The notes under the pieces were generated by a model. The model was not told the DNA's origin and did no database searches. It saw only the letters and a list, made by a program, of their open reading frames with translations. Shown here in pieces: positions 35,101 through 43,034 of a DNA stretch of 47,291 bases; the stretch's first letter is position 1; each line of letters starts with the position of its first letter. Both the position numbers and the translations under genes were made by a program. Source of the DNA: Verrucomicrobiales bacterium (GTDB lineage Bacteria > Verrucomicrobiota > Verrucomicrobiia > Limisphaerales > UBA9464); assembly GCA_016793645.1 (NCBI GenBank), contig JAEUHD010000044.1, forward strand, positions 1-47,291, in the 5' to 3' direction.

Positions 35101-37362
35101 ACGGATGCGCCCGTCCTCGACTCCATCGAACTTCACAATCCAACGGACGCGCCCGCCGACGTATCCGGATGGTACCTCTCCGACGACCGGCGCAGTCCCA
35201 CGAAGTTCCGGATTCCAGGTCCCTCCGTCATTCCGCCCGGCGGATTCCTTGTGCTGGACGAGGGCGACTTCAACGTCCCGAACGCCGCGGGGGCCTTTTC
35301 CCTGAGTTCTCATGGCGACGAGGTGTTCCTGTTCAGCGCCGACCGTGATGGGGCGCTGACCGGATACAGCGACGGATTCTCCTTCGGGGCCGCCGCCAAT
35401 GGCGTCAGCTTCGGACGGCACACCAATTCCGTCGGCGAGGTTCAATTCCCGCCGCAACGCGCCCTGACACTCGGCGCCGTGAACGCCGGTCCCCGCATCG
35501 GGCCCATCGTCCTGAATGAGATCCAGTACGCGCCCTACCCCGGCGGTGTGGAATTCATCGAGATCGCCAACCTGACTCCGGATTCCATTCCCCTGTTCGA
35601 CCCGGAACACCCGGAGAATGCCTGGGGCCTCTCCGGAGCCGATTTCTCGTTCCCCCCGGACGCACGTCTTCCAGGCCACGGCATCGCCGTCGTCACGTCG
35701 GGGGATCCCACCCTGTTCCGCCTGAAGTGGGGTGTCCCGGATACCGTGGCCATCTACGGACCCTACTCCGGCAACCTGGACGATGGCGGGGAGAGGATCA
35801 CCCTGGAGCGTCCCGACTCCCCCGACACCGTGACCAACGGGGTCGGGACGGTCACGGTGGTTGTCCCGTTCATCGCGGTGGACAGCGTCCGGTACAACAA
35901 TCGCGCGCCCTGGCCGGTCGAAGCCGCGGGGCTGGGCCCCTCCCTGGAGCGCCGGATCGGATCCGGGTATGGGGACGATCCGGCGAACTGGCGCGCCGCG
36001 CTCACCGGTCCCTCCCCAGGACTCGACAACGCGGTCAACCGGGCCCCGCGTCCCGACGCCGGATCGGACCAGGACCTCATTTCCGCCCAGTTCCCGCTGA
36101 CCACGGACCTCGCCGCCACCGCGCTCGACGACGGAAATCCCGGAGGCCCCCTCCAATTCCGCTGGTCGCAGGTGGGCGGACCCCTCGGCGCATCCGTGTC
36201 CAATCCCACGGGTGCCCGCACGTCCATCGGGCTGCCCGGGCAGGGCGTGTACACCTTCCGTGTCACCGTCAGCGACGGCGACCGGCAGGCCTCGGACGAC
36301 GTCGTGGTGCAGGTCCGACGCGCCGTCGGCGATGTCGTCCTTCTGCCCGCGGGTTCCGTCTGGAAGTATCTCGACAACGGGTCCTCGCCGGACGCGTCCT
36401 GGAACTCCACCGCCTTCAACGATTCGGGTTGGAGCTCGGGACCGGCCCGCCTCGGCTATGGCGATCCCGGCATGGCCACCACGCTCAATTTCGGTCCCGA
36501 CTCCAACAACAAGTACATCACCACCTATCTTCGCGCCCGCTTCCGGGTGACCGGAGTCGCGTCGGTCACCGAGTTTCTGGCAAGGGTGTCCCGGGATGAC
36601 GGCGTGGTGGTCTACATCAACGGAACCGAGGCGGCGCGCAGCAACATGCCCGACGGTGAAATCACCTCCTCGACCACGGCCCTCAGCGCGGCGGGTGGAT
36701 CGGACGAAACCACCTTCTTCGACGCCCCGCTGGATCGAAGCCTCCTCCGGGAGGGGGACAACGTCATCGCGGTGGAATTGCACCAGAGCGGGGGCGGCTC
36801 CTCCGATCTCGGGTTTGATCTTGAACTGGGAGCCCGGGCGCTCCCGACGAACACCGCTCCGACGGCCGAGGCGGGGACGCCGCTCACGGTTCCCGCCGGG
36901 GACTGGCTGGCGTTGAACGGGGTGTTTCAGGACGACGGTCTTCCGGCCTCGCCGGGCGCCCCGGTCTTCACCTGGAGCCGGGCCACCGGCCCCAACAACG
37001 TCAACTTTGCCAACGCCGCGCTCCCGCAGACGTTCGTCCAGTTCCCCACACCGGGCTCCTACACGCTCCGATTCACGGTCAATGACGGGGAGGCGTCGGT
37101 CTCGGATGAGGTCGAGGTGACGGTCACCGCGCCCCCGCCGCCGCCCGCAATTCAAATCCACGGGGGTGCCTCGCCCCGGTTGAGCTTCGTCACGGAACCC
37201 GGACGCAGCTACACCGTCCTGACGCGCACCCAGCTCCCGTCGGGGGACTGGACCCGGGTCCGTGACATCGCCGCGGGCGGTGGCGGAAGCCTCGTGGAGA
37301 TACCCGTCCCCGAGGGCGATGCGGAGCGGTACTACGTCGTCGTCACGCCGGCGATTCCCTGA
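32128..37362 (+). CDS. Giant secreted CotH-kinase / lamin-tail-domain protein
   Basis: A 1744-residue exported modular protein. The signal peptide is about 1-29 (ends ARA). Domains in order: lamin-tail LTD 1 (about 30-165, DIVLNEFLANN), chitobiase-type beta domain (about 190-258), CotH kinase-like domain (about 300-650, with NGQYWGLYNTCERP at about 454), second chitobiase-type domain (about 730-810), and LTD 2, 3 and 4 (about 819-930, 983-1090 and 1125-1240). PKD-like domain 1 (about 1305-1400), a beta-sandwich (about 1405-1575), PKD-like domain 2 (about 1580-1675) and a terminal beta module follow. CotH family proteins include atypical secreted kinases, but activity here is not shown. An ATG at 32143 is an alternative start. 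It converges with the PilT-like gene only 9 bp away. Confidence 0.9.
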   Translation: MLIPSMRFRHTAVLGLLLLLGFPVGARADIVLNEFLANNNRGLTDEDGEASDWIELRNTGGSVVNLLGWTLTDDPAVPAKWSLPATNIDAGGFLLVFASGKSRSVAGAPLHANFSLSAAGEYLGLFRPESPVPDFEFSPAYPGQKADISYGIGDGGFLFFSTPTPGAANGPGFGNFVADTKFSHKRGLYDESFDLVITCKTADATIRYTTNGATPTATTGIVYTGPIPIPGTRVIRAAAFKDGLQPSGVDTQTYLFPADVFTQAPDGKAPPGWPTTWGANVVNYGMDPDVVNSPLYRDELRKALASLPSFVIVTDFKNLFDSVRGIYANPQNDARAWERPASVELLNPDGKDGFQINCGLRIRGGYSRSTSNPKHAFRLFFRNEYGAGKLRYPLFGDGGADTFDNLDLRTFQNYSWSFAGDSRGVFIRDQFSRDTQLDLGQQAERGNYYHLFLNGQYWGLYNTCERPEASYGATYYGGRKEDFDVIKVSPENSYTIGATDGNQQAWNELYLTCKAGITNDAVYRKLLGQNPDGTPNPAYKTLVDPDNLIDYMMVIYFGGNLDAPISWFLGEDSPNNFYGMRDRTGHSGGFKFFAHDAEHTLLDVNEDRLGPFRAGSQGASKSNPQYFFQQLTASQEFRIRVADRVHRHFFNDGMLTPAAARARVARRTNEIFSAVVLESARWGDSKQATPFTRNAEWLTEINRIQQSYLSQRTSVILGQLRARGWYPAVDAPEFSRHGGSFQDSTQVGITAASGKIYFTTDGTDPRTWGGNVAEGARSYTGPVTLTESTVLKARVRANNGEWSALTAADFLSIQTWQDVLVTEIMYHPPDTEAFNSDDLEFLELRNVGPVERDLGGLTFTNGIRFTFPRGTRLAPGAFAVLVAHEAAFTNAHPGVPIAGVFGGRLDNAGERLTLVHATGAPVFDLAWGDALPWPESADGGGFSLVPRNPLSNPSPSDAAQWRASSAPGGSPGADDPPLTVPPVVVNEVLTHTDAPVLDSIELHNPTDAPADVSGWYLSDDRRSPTKFRIPGPSVIPPGGFLVLDEGDFNVPNAAGAFSLSSHGDEVFLFSADRDGALTGYSDGFSFGAAANGVSFGRHTNSVGEVQFPPQRALTLGAVNAGPRIGPIVLNEIQYAPYPGGVEFIEIANLTPDSIPLFDPEHPENAWGLSGADFSFPPDARLPGHGIAVVTSGDPTLFRLKWGVPDTVAIYGPYSGNLDDGGERITLERPDSPDTVTNGVGTVTVVVPFIAVDSVRYNNRAPWPVEAAGLGPSLERRIGSGYGDDPANWRAALTGPSPGLDNAVNRAPRPDAGSDQDLISAQFPLTTDLAATALDDGNPGGPLQFRWSQVGGPLGASVSNPTGARTSIGLPGQGVYTFRVTVSDGDRQASDDVVVQVRRAVGDVVLLPAGSVWKYLDNGSSPDASWNSTAFNDSGWSSGPARLGYGDPGMATTLNFGPDSNNKYITTYLRARFRVTGVASVTEFLARVSRDDGVVVYINGTEAARSNMPDGEITSSTTALSAAGGSDETTFFDAPLDRSLLREGDNVIAVELHQSGGGSSDLGFDLELGARALPTNTAPTAEAGTPLTVPAGDWLALNGVFQDDGLPASPGAPVFTWSRATGPNNVNFANAALPQTFVQFPTPGSYTLRFTVNDGEASVSDEVEVTVTAPPPPPAIQIHGGASPRLSFVTEPGRSYTVLTRTQLPSGDWTRVRDIAAGGGGSLVEIPVPEGDAERYYVVVTPAIP

Positions 37363-37371
37363 GCCGCGTTC

Positions 37372-38433
37372 CTACTCCTTCGGACGAAACCGCTCCTGGT
37401 TCCTCGCCCGGCTGACGGCGGTGTCGTAGCTGATCAGGCAGCGCGAATACAGGTCATGGAGACAGTTGTCCATGATCACCATCCCCTCCCGGGCGCTGGT
37501 CTGCATGACGTTGGCCAGCTGGTGCAGCTGGTTGTCACGGATGATCGCCCGGATGGCACCGTTCGCCGGCAGGAATTCGTAGGCCAGGATCCGCCGGGTC
37601 CGATCCAGGCTGGGCAGCAGTTCCTGGGCAATGATGCCCTGAAGGGAGTTGGCCAACTGCAGGATCACCTGCTTCTGGGCGCTCCCTTCGAAGACCCCGA
37701 TGATCCGTTCAATGGCATGGCTGACACTGGGCGCATGCAGGGTGGCCAGCACCAGGTGCCCGGTCTCCGCCGCCGTCAGGGCGGTTCCGATCGTCTCGTA
37801 ATCGCGCATCTCCCCGACACAGATTACATCCGGGTCCTGGCGGAGCGCGTGGATGAGCGCGCGGTTGAAGGATCGGACGTCGGTGAGCACCTCCTGCTGC
37901 ACCACGATCGCCCGCTGGTTTTCATGCACGAACTCCACAGGGTCCTCGATGGTGAGGATCTTGCAGCGGCGCTCGCGATTGATGAGATCGATGAGGTAGT
38001 TGAGCGTGGTCGTCTTTCCCGATCCCGTGGGTCCGGTGACGAGCACGAGCCCATTCGGCCGCCGCGCCAGGTCGTCCAGTCGGGACGGCAGCATCAGCTC
38101 CTCGCGGGTCAGGACGCGATCCCCGCAAAATCGGCAGCTCAGTTCCGTGACCCCGTTGCGCTGGTAAAAGGTCACCCGAATCCGACCCGCCACCGGATGC
38201 CGCACGGAGATGCACAACTCCCACTCCTGTTCCTGCTTCCGGCGCTGCAGTTCATTGAGCATCGACACCGCCATGGCATGGCACTCCTCCGGAGTGAGGG
38301 CATCGGCATCGGCCAGGATGATTTCCCCGGTGACCCGGAAGGCGGGTGGAACCCCCGCGAGCACGTGGAGATCGGAGGCGGCGCGCCGGTGCGCCTCGAC
38401 AAACAAGCGGTCCAACTGCGGATGAATCACCAT
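37372..38433 (-). CDS. PilT-like type IV pilus retraction ATPase
   Basis: A 353-residue secretion-type ATPase of the PilT/PilU group, which drives pilus retraction or related assembly. Walker A is GPTGSGKT (134-141), the Asp box is TIEDPVEF, Walker B is VICVGE (203-208), and the His box is ETGHLVLATLH (223-233). The N-terminal domain has SDLHVLAGVPPAFRVTG. An unusual C100-x2-C103 pair (LSCRFCGDRV) lies just before the linker. The ATG at 38433 gives the usual N-terminus. It follows the TPR gene by 32 bp on the same strand. No other pilus motor genes are in the window, although three pseudopilins are. Confidence 0.9.
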   Translation of the reverse strand: MVIHPQLDRLFVEAHRRAASDLHVLAGVPPAFRVTGEIILADADALTPEECHAMAVSMLNELQRRKQEQEWELCISVRHPVAGRIRVTFYQRNGVTELSCRFCGDRVLTREELMLPSRLDDLARRPNGLVLVTGPTGSGKTTTLNYLIDLINRERRCKILTIEDPVEFVHENQRAIVVQQEVLTDVRSFNRALIHALRQDPDVICVGEMRDYETIGTALTAAETGHLVLATLHAPSVSHAIERIIGVFEGSAQKQVILQLANSLQGIIAQELLPSLDRTRRILAYEFLPANGAIRAIIRDNQLHQLANVMQTSAREGMVIMDNCLHDLYSRCLISYDTAVSRARNQERFRPKE

Positions 38434-38465
38434 GGGACGGAACGTTTCCGGATCGCGGCCGCGCT

Positions 38466-39239
38466 TCAGCCCCCGAACTGGCGGCGCCACCACCCGGTCA
38501 GCCGCCCGGCCATTCCCTGGGATCGGGTCCCCGACAGGCGTTCCGCGGCGGCCCGGCAGTCCGGACGGAGCCCCAGCGCCTGCCGGAACGACGCCTCCGC
38601 CTCCTCCGCGAATCCCAGCGCCCGCTGGCAATCGCCACACAGCAGCCACGCCGCGCAGTTCCCGGGATCCAGGGCCGCCGCACGCCGGGCGAATTGGAGT
38701 GCCGCGGCATGCTGCCCGTAGTGGTGACGGATGCGTCCGGCCAGCCACGCCACCCACGCGCTCTCCGGCGCCATCGCACAGGCCCGGTCAAAACAGTACT
38801 CGGCCCGCCGTTCGCCCCGGGCCATCAGGACATCCCCCCGCGCCAGCCAGACGTAGGGCGCGTCCCCTCCCTCCCCCATGCTCGCATCGGAGAATGCAAG
38901 CGCGGGGTCCAGTTCCCCCAGGCGGCCCAGCACCACCGCCTTCGCGGCCAGAAGGTCCGGAGCCGACGGAATCCGCTCCAATGCCTTGTCCGCCCAGGCC
39001 CGCGCCTCCCCGAATTCCCCCAGCTCAATCAGGGACCGCACTTGTCCGGACCACGCCGCGACCTGGTCCATGTCCTCCTCCAGCGCCCGGGAGAACCACC
39101 GGAGCGCTGGTTCAAACTCACCGCGCCCAAAGGCGTCCTCCGCCGAGGCCAGGCAGGACGGCTCGGCGGTACCGGCGCGGGTCTCCCGGCCCGGGGACAA
39201 TCCGGGATTCGCGAGTTCGAGTTTTCCGAAGCGGCTCAT
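38466..39239 (-). CDS. TPR-repeat protein
   Basis: A 257-residue protein made mainly of tetratricopeptide-like helix pairs, roughly residues 30-235 (for example the repeats around EDAFGRGEFEPALRWFSRAL and EEAEASFRQALGLRPD). There is no signal peptide or membrane segment, so a cytoplasmic scaffold is likely. The C-terminus ends in a basic, Trp-containing tail (GWWRRQFGG). It is followed by the PilT-like ATPase gene 32 bp downstream, suggesting a common role, for instance as an adaptor for pilus or secretion machinery; this is context only. The ATG at 39239 is preferred because upstream sequence reads as Pro/Arg-rich noise. Confidence 0.8.
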   Translation of the reverse strand: MSRFGKLELANPGLSPGRETRAGTAEPSCLASAEDAFGRGEFEPALRWFSRALEEDMDQVAAWSGQVRSLIELGEFGEARAWADKALERIPSAPDLLAAKAVVLGRLGELDPALAFSDASMGEGGDAPYVWLARGDVLMARGERRAEYCFDRACAMAPESAWVAWLAGRIRHHYGQHAAALQFARRAAALDPGNCAAWLLCGDCQRALGFAEEAEASFRQALGLRPDCRAAAERLSGTRSQGMAGRLTGWWRRQFGG

Positions 39240-39405
39240 GGGAGAGGCTGCGGTGAAAAAACCATCTGCCGAAGAAGCGGCCAATGAAATTCGACCCGGC
39301 AGACCCGGGGCTGGAACGCACACGCCGTTCCAATCCCGGCCCACGGTCCGGACGGCCCGGATGGATGGAGGCCCTTGTCCACCGGACCGGGCCCGGGGCG
39401 GATCG

Positions 39406-40971
39406 TCACGGGTTCCCCCCGGGCGACCCTGTCGCGGATTCCAGGATCCCGGTGGCACTCGCAGGACGGGCCCTTCCCCCGGCCCAGGTCCGGAGGCGTT
39501 GGATCGGCTCATCCAGGGTCCGGGCGAGCGGGACGGTTTGCCGCAGCGCGTTCATGAGCGTGGGCAGGGACAGATCCTCGCGCTGGTGGAACGCCTCATA
39601 GAGGGCGCTGTTCACCGCCTCCTCAATCTCGGCACCGCTGAATCCCTCGGAGGCCGCCGACAACGCCGCCAGGTCGAAACGACGGGCGTCCCGCCCCCGC
39701 CTGCGGAGGTGCACCCGGAAGATCTCCACGCGCTCGGACTCCGAGGGCAGATCGACAAAGAAAATCTCGTCCAATCGTCCCTTGCGGAGCAGCTCCGCCG
39801 GCAGGTGGGCGATCTCATTGGCGGTGGCGACCACGAACACCGGCGCCGTCTTCTCGCTCAACCAGGTCAGGAACGTGCCAAAGACGCGCGCGGCGGTTCC
39901 GCCGTCGGAAGCCCCGCCGCCTTGGAATCCGGAAAACGCCTTGTCGATCTCGTCCACCCAGAGAATGGCGGGCGCAACGGACTCCGCGGCGGCAATGGCC
40001 TTGCGGACGTTCTCCTCGGATGACCCCACCAGGCTGCTGAACATGCGCCCCAGGTCGAACCGCAGCAGCGGCATCTGCCAGGCGCTGGCGACCGCCTTGG
40101 CGCACAGGCTCTTCCCGCATCCCTGGACGCCCAGCAGCAGCACCCCGCGGGGCACCGCCAGTCCGAAGGCCCTGGCCTCGGGGGTGAAGGCGTCCGCACG
40201 CATCCGAAGCCATTCCTTGAGGACCGCCAGGCCCCCAATCCCCTCAAACGTCTCGTTCGGGGGATGGTACTCCAGCAGGCCGTTTTTGCGGATGATCTGC
40301 TGCTTTTCCGCGATCACCGCGGGTACGTCGTCGGCCGACAGGCGTCCGTCGGTCACCAGGATCTTCGCGAAGACATTCTCCGCCTCCGACCACGTCAACC
40401 CGAGCGCCGCCTGGACGAGCCGTTCCCTCCCGGACTCCTCGAGTTCGATGGAAACCTGCTTCAGCTCCCGGAGGTCCGCGACGATCCGGTCCAGCAATTC
40501 CGAGAGGTCCTCCCGGCCCGGCAACGGGAAATCCAGCACGGTGATCTCCTTCTCGAGTTCGACCGGAATCTCCAGGACGGGCGCCACCAGTACGATGGTC
40601 TTGAAGCTGTTCTTCAGATGCAGCGCCACTTCGCGCAGGCGCCGGATGGGTGCGGCGTTGTCGACGGGCGCGGATTTCCCCAGGTACGGATGAAGGTCCT
40701 TGAAGACAAAGATCGCCGGCTCCACCTGCTCGATCACCTGGTCCAGCGCCACCAACGGATCCCGGGTCGCCGGATTGCGCGCCTTCTGGCTCTGGGGATG
40801 GGTGCCCCCGGGCACCAATCCGGTCGAGGAGGACCATTCGAACACCCGCTTGTTTCGCTGCGCCGCCACCGCCGTGATCACGGGAATCACCCGGGTCTCC
40901 TCGCTCGTGGGGACGTAGATCACCGGATACCGCGCACGGATCAGGATCTCGAGGTCATCGGCGAAGGACAT
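39406..40971 (-). CDS. AAA+ ATPase, Ycf46-like
   Basis: A 521-residue AAA+ ATPase. The N-terminal half (about 1-245) resembles a degenerate AAA or receiver-like region (RYPVIYVPTSEE, FVFKDLHPYL). The C-terminal half is an active-type AAA module: Walker A GVQGCGKS (281-288), Walker B ILWVDEID (336-343), and a sensor/arginine region ATANEIAHLPAELLRKGRLDE. This matches the Ycf46 family of cyanobacteria and plastids, whose function is poorly known (implicated in carbon use regulation). Its end is Pro/Gly-rich and may be disordered. The ATG at 40971 starts the family's MSFADDLEILIRARYPVI segment. No purine-rich ribosome site precedes it. Confidence 0.88.
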   Translation of the reverse strand: MSFADDLEILIRARYPVIYVPTSEETRVIPVITAVAAQRNKRVFEWSSSTGLVPGGTHPQSQKARNPATRDPLVALDQVIEQVEPAIFVFKDLHPYLGKSAPVDNAAPIRRLREVALHLKNSFKTIVLVAPVLEIPVELEKEITVLDFPLPGREDLSELLDRIVADLRELKQVSIELEESGRERLVQAALGLTWSEAENVFAKILVTDGRLSADDVPAVIAEKQQIIRKNGLLEYHPPNETFEGIGGLAVLKEWLRMRADAFTPEARAFGLAVPRGVLLLGVQGCGKSLCAKAVASAWQMPLLRFDLGRMFSSLVGSSEENVRKAIAAAESVAPAILWVDEIDKAFSGFQGGGASDGGTAARVFGTFLTWLSEKTAPVFVVATANEIAHLPAELLRKGRLDEIFFVDLPSESERVEIFRVHLRRRGRDARRFDLAALSAASEGFSGAEIEEAVNSALYEAFHQREDLSLPTLMNALRQTVPLARTLDEPIQRLRTWAGGRARPASATGILESATGSPGGNP

Positions 40972-41113
40972 GGTGAAAGGAGGTCGGACGTCGGATCGGC
41001 AGGGCTCGGGCTTGATGGTTCCGGACGCAACCCTGCGGGAAAATACGGCGGGCGGAAAGCGCGGGAATTCCGTGGGAACAGCCCTGCCACACGCATGGGG
41101 CGGGTCCCCCGGG

Positions 41114-41347
41114 CTAGCCCAGCCAGCGCCTCCACCAGGGGCGTCCCGTGGGAGCGGGCTCCGCTCCCACCTCATGAGCCAGCCGCTCCCCCACGGCCTC
41201 CGGCACCTCCGTCCGTTCGCGGTCGTGCCGGATCATCTCCTCGGGGGTCGCAAACTCGAGCGGCGCGGCCTGGGTGCGATGATCCTGGGCGGCTTTGGAC
41301 ACCGTCGGTTCGCGGTGTTCCTGTCGGAGGCGGGCATTCGGGTCCAT
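41114..41347 (-). CDS. Small hydrophilic protein, candidate partner of the ECF sigma factor
   Basis: A 77-residue charged protein with no membrane segment or cysteine cluster. The most structured-looking part is FATPEEMIRHDRERTEVPEA, and the end is WWRRWLG after a Pro/Gly-rich stretch. The ATG at 41347 lies one base after the stop of the ECF sigma gene (TGA-T-ATG), so the two are surely co-translated. ECF genes are usually followed by an anti-sigma factor, but this protein lacks the membrane helix or zinc motif of typical anti-sigmas. It may be a soluble regulator; I know no assigned function. Its last third is encoded over a perfect hairpin (41148-41170). Confidence 0.7.
   Translation of the reverse strand: MDPNARLRQEHREPTVSKAAQDHRTQAAPLEFATPEEMIRHDRERTEVPEAVGERLAHEVGAEPAPTGRPWWRRWLG
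41148..41170. repeat. Perfect GTGGGAGC hairpin within coding sequence
   Basis: GTGGGAGC (41148-41155) and GCTCCCAC (41163-41170) are exact inverses around GGGCTCC. The hairpin falls inside the 3-prime third of the small gene at 41114-41347. Units of this kind usually lie between genes, so the gene may have grown over one. Confidence 0.65.
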
Positions 41348-41348
41348 A

Positions 41349-41927
41349 TCAGGCGGTCCTTTGGAAGGCGGCGTTGAAGGCCTTGCGGGCGCGATGAAGT
41401 TTTCCCCGGACCGCATCCGCGGTCTGCTGGGTCAGCTCCCCGACCTGTTCGTAGCTCAGTTCCTGGTCGGCCACGAGGAGCAGCAGGAGACGATACTCCG
41501 GGGTGAGTTCGTCCAGTGCCCGCTGGATGCGCTCCCCCAGCTCCTTGGTCTCCAGAACCCGCAACGGATTGGGGGCGGAGGCGACGCCGGTTTCGAAGAC
41601 GGAGTCATCGGCAACGGTATGGATGTTCCGCGCCGCCCAGGACTGCCGGAGATTGGAGCAGTGGTTGAGCGTGATCCGGTACAGCCAGGTGCGCACTTCG
41701 GATTGTCCGCGAAACTCCCCGTACTTCCGAAACGCCTTGAGGAACACGTCGTGGACGGCGTCCTGGGCCTGCGTCGGATCCCCCAGGATTCGGAGGGCGA
41801 GATAGTACACGGCCTGCGCATGGACCGCATAAACCTCCGCGAAGGCGGGCGGCAGGGCCCGCGGCGCCGGGCCGGACTCCGCGGCGGAGGCGGGGGGCAC
41901 TCCGGTTTCGTCGGGAATCTCGGCCAT
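41349..41927 (-). CDS. ECF-type RNA polymerase sigma factor
   Basis: A 192-residue extracytoplasmic-function sigma factor. Region 2 is about 30-95 (YYLALRILGDPTQAQDAVHDVFLKAF, then VRTWLYRITLN). Region 4 is about 130-185 (ALDELTPEYRLLLLLV, then LSYEQVGELTQQTADAVRGKLHRARKAF), with a helix-turn-helix. The first 28 residues are Pro/Ala-rich. The ATG at 41927 is preferred over a GTG at 41934-41936. No membrane anti-sigma gene is adjacent; the next gene, one base after the stop, is a 77-residue soluble protein. It is divergent from a pseudopilin gene at 42045, which might be one of its targets, although no matched promoter boxes could be shown. Confidence 0.93.
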   Translation of the reverse strand: MAEIPDETGVPPASAAESGPAPRALPPAFAEVYAVHAQAVYYLALRILGDPTQAQDAVHDVFLKAFRKYGEFRGQSEVRTWLYRITLNHCSNLRQSWAARNIHTVADDSVFETGVASAPNPLRVLETKELGERIQRALDELTPEYRLLLLLVADQELSYEQVGELTQQTADAVRGKLHRARKAFNAAFQRTA

Positions 41928-42044
41928 GGCGGTCACGATACGTTCGACCGGACCGCGGGGGAAGCCTCACGCCCTGGGGCGGGATCAAAAAGGACGGGGA
42001 AAGACCTTGATGCCGGGAACACGGAACGGTAACCCGGGAACGCC

Positions 42045-42791
42045 ATGGGGAATCCACCTGTCCGGAGGTTCATCGGACCCGGCTTTACGCTGATCGAACT
42101 GCTGGTGGTGATCGCCATCATCGCGATTCTCGCCAGCATGCTCCTGCCGGCGCTCGGCCGGGCCAAGTCGAAAGCCCAGCAGACCCGGTGCGCGAGCAAC
42201 CAGCACCAGATCGGCATCGCGTACCAGCTCTATTCCGACGACAACGCGGATTCCTATCCGGCGCAATGGGGATGGGGCGCGGGCGGCGGAAAGAAGGGAA
42301 CCTACAAGCTGGACGCCGGGGTCGCCCTTTCCTTCGGCGTCTCCATCGAGACGACCAATCGCCCGCTCTACCGCTACACGAGTACGCCCGACCTCTATCG
42401 ATGCCCTGCCGACAAGGGTGACGAGGAATACAATGCCAAGAACTGCTTCAACGACTACGGCAACAGCTACCTGGTGCAGTTCCAGCACGATTCCTTCCGC
42501 GTCCGCCACGTCGCCGGCGATCTCAAGATGCCCAAGGGCTCCTACGAGGCGACCCCCATCCGTTCCAGCGAGGTGTCCCGCAGTCCGGCCAACAAGATCA
42601 TCCAGGGCGATTGGAACTGGCACGCCAACCGCGACATCAACGACCGGAGGAGCGCCTGGCACAACTACCGGGGACGCTCCCGCTACAACATGCTGTTCGG
42701 GGACAGCCACGTGGAATTCTTCCAGTTCCCCAAGGAGACGCCCGCCTGGATCTGGGAACCCAAGCCCGACCCGGGCTTCACCTGGTGGTGA
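42045..42791 (+). CDS. Pseudopilin with canonical N-terminal leader
   Basis: A 248-residue pilin-like protein. The leader is 13 residues ending in Gly, followed by [19 protein letters not shown]. The globular domain carries [19 protein letters not shown], an [10 protein letters not shown] block, and the closing [15 protein letters not shown] motif common to verrucomicrobial pseudopilins. The C-terminus is Trp/Pro-rich ([11 protein letters not shown]). It is monocistronic, divergent from the ECF sigma gene (117-bp gap) and convergent with the zinc-ribbon gene. No Shine-Dalgarno is seen before the ATG; three GGAAC motifs lie just upstream (42014-42042) and may be regulatory, but this is weak. 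Confidence 0.9.
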   Translation: MGNPPVRRFIGPGFTLIELLVVIAIIAILASMLLPALGRAKSKAQQTRCASNQHQIGIAYQLYSDDNADSYPAQWGWGAGGGKKGTYKLDAGVALSFGVSIETTNRPLYRYTSTPDLYRCPADKGDEEYNAKNCFNDYGNSYLVQFQHDSFRVRHVAGDLKMPKGSYEATPIRSSEVSRSPANKIIQGDWNWHANRDINDRRSAWHNYRGRSRYNMLFGDSHVEFFQFPKETPAWIWEPKPDPGFTWW

Positions 42792-42806
42792 CGCCACCGC
42801 GCCGGT

Positions 42807-43031
42807 TCAAAAGACGAAGGGCCCGTTGGTGCGCCCACAGTGGGGACACCGTGATCGGTCGACGTTCGGATCGTCCGTATAGACCAGTCCGCACCGGTCA
42901 CAGCGGAAAATACGATCCTCCGACACCTCGCGCTCCACGCGGCGCCGCTGGAATTCGGAGCGCACCATGATCGCCGTCAGGACTCCCAGGGAGCCGAGCA
43001 CAAAGAGCGTCAGGTAGGATTCCGGGGACAT
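42807..43031 (-). CDS. Small membrane-anchored zinc-ribbon protein
   Basis: A 74-residue protein with one N-terminal membrane helix (about 6-24), a basic/acidic linker (RRRVEREVSED) and a zinc-ribbon: two CxxC pairs (CDRC and CPHC) about 16 residues apart. The orientation is probably N-out, with the ribbon in the cytoplasm, judged by the arginines after the helix. It starts 3 bp after the TonB-like gene's stop and is probably the last gene of the ExbB/ExbD/TonB-like unit. Function is unknown; the ribbon may dock on a partner protein or bind nucleic acid. Confidence 0.82.
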   Translation of the reverse strand: MSPESYLTLFVLGSLGVLTAIMVRSEFQRRRVEREVSEDRIFRCDRCGLVYTDDPNVDRSRCPHCGRTNGPFVF

Positions 43032-43034
43032 GGC

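Noticed and set aside
40972..40990. CCTCCTTTCA, identical to a 16S rRNA 3-prime end, just before the Ycf46-like start
   Set aside because: It has anti-Shine-Dalgarno, not Shine-Dalgarno, polarity on the coding strand. A short chance match is the simplest explanation.
42014..42042. Three GGAAC motifs upstream of the pseudopilin as ECF sigma targets
   Set aside because: GGAAC resembles ECF -35 elements, but no properly spaced -10 element could be matched, and GC-rich sequence makes such motifs common.
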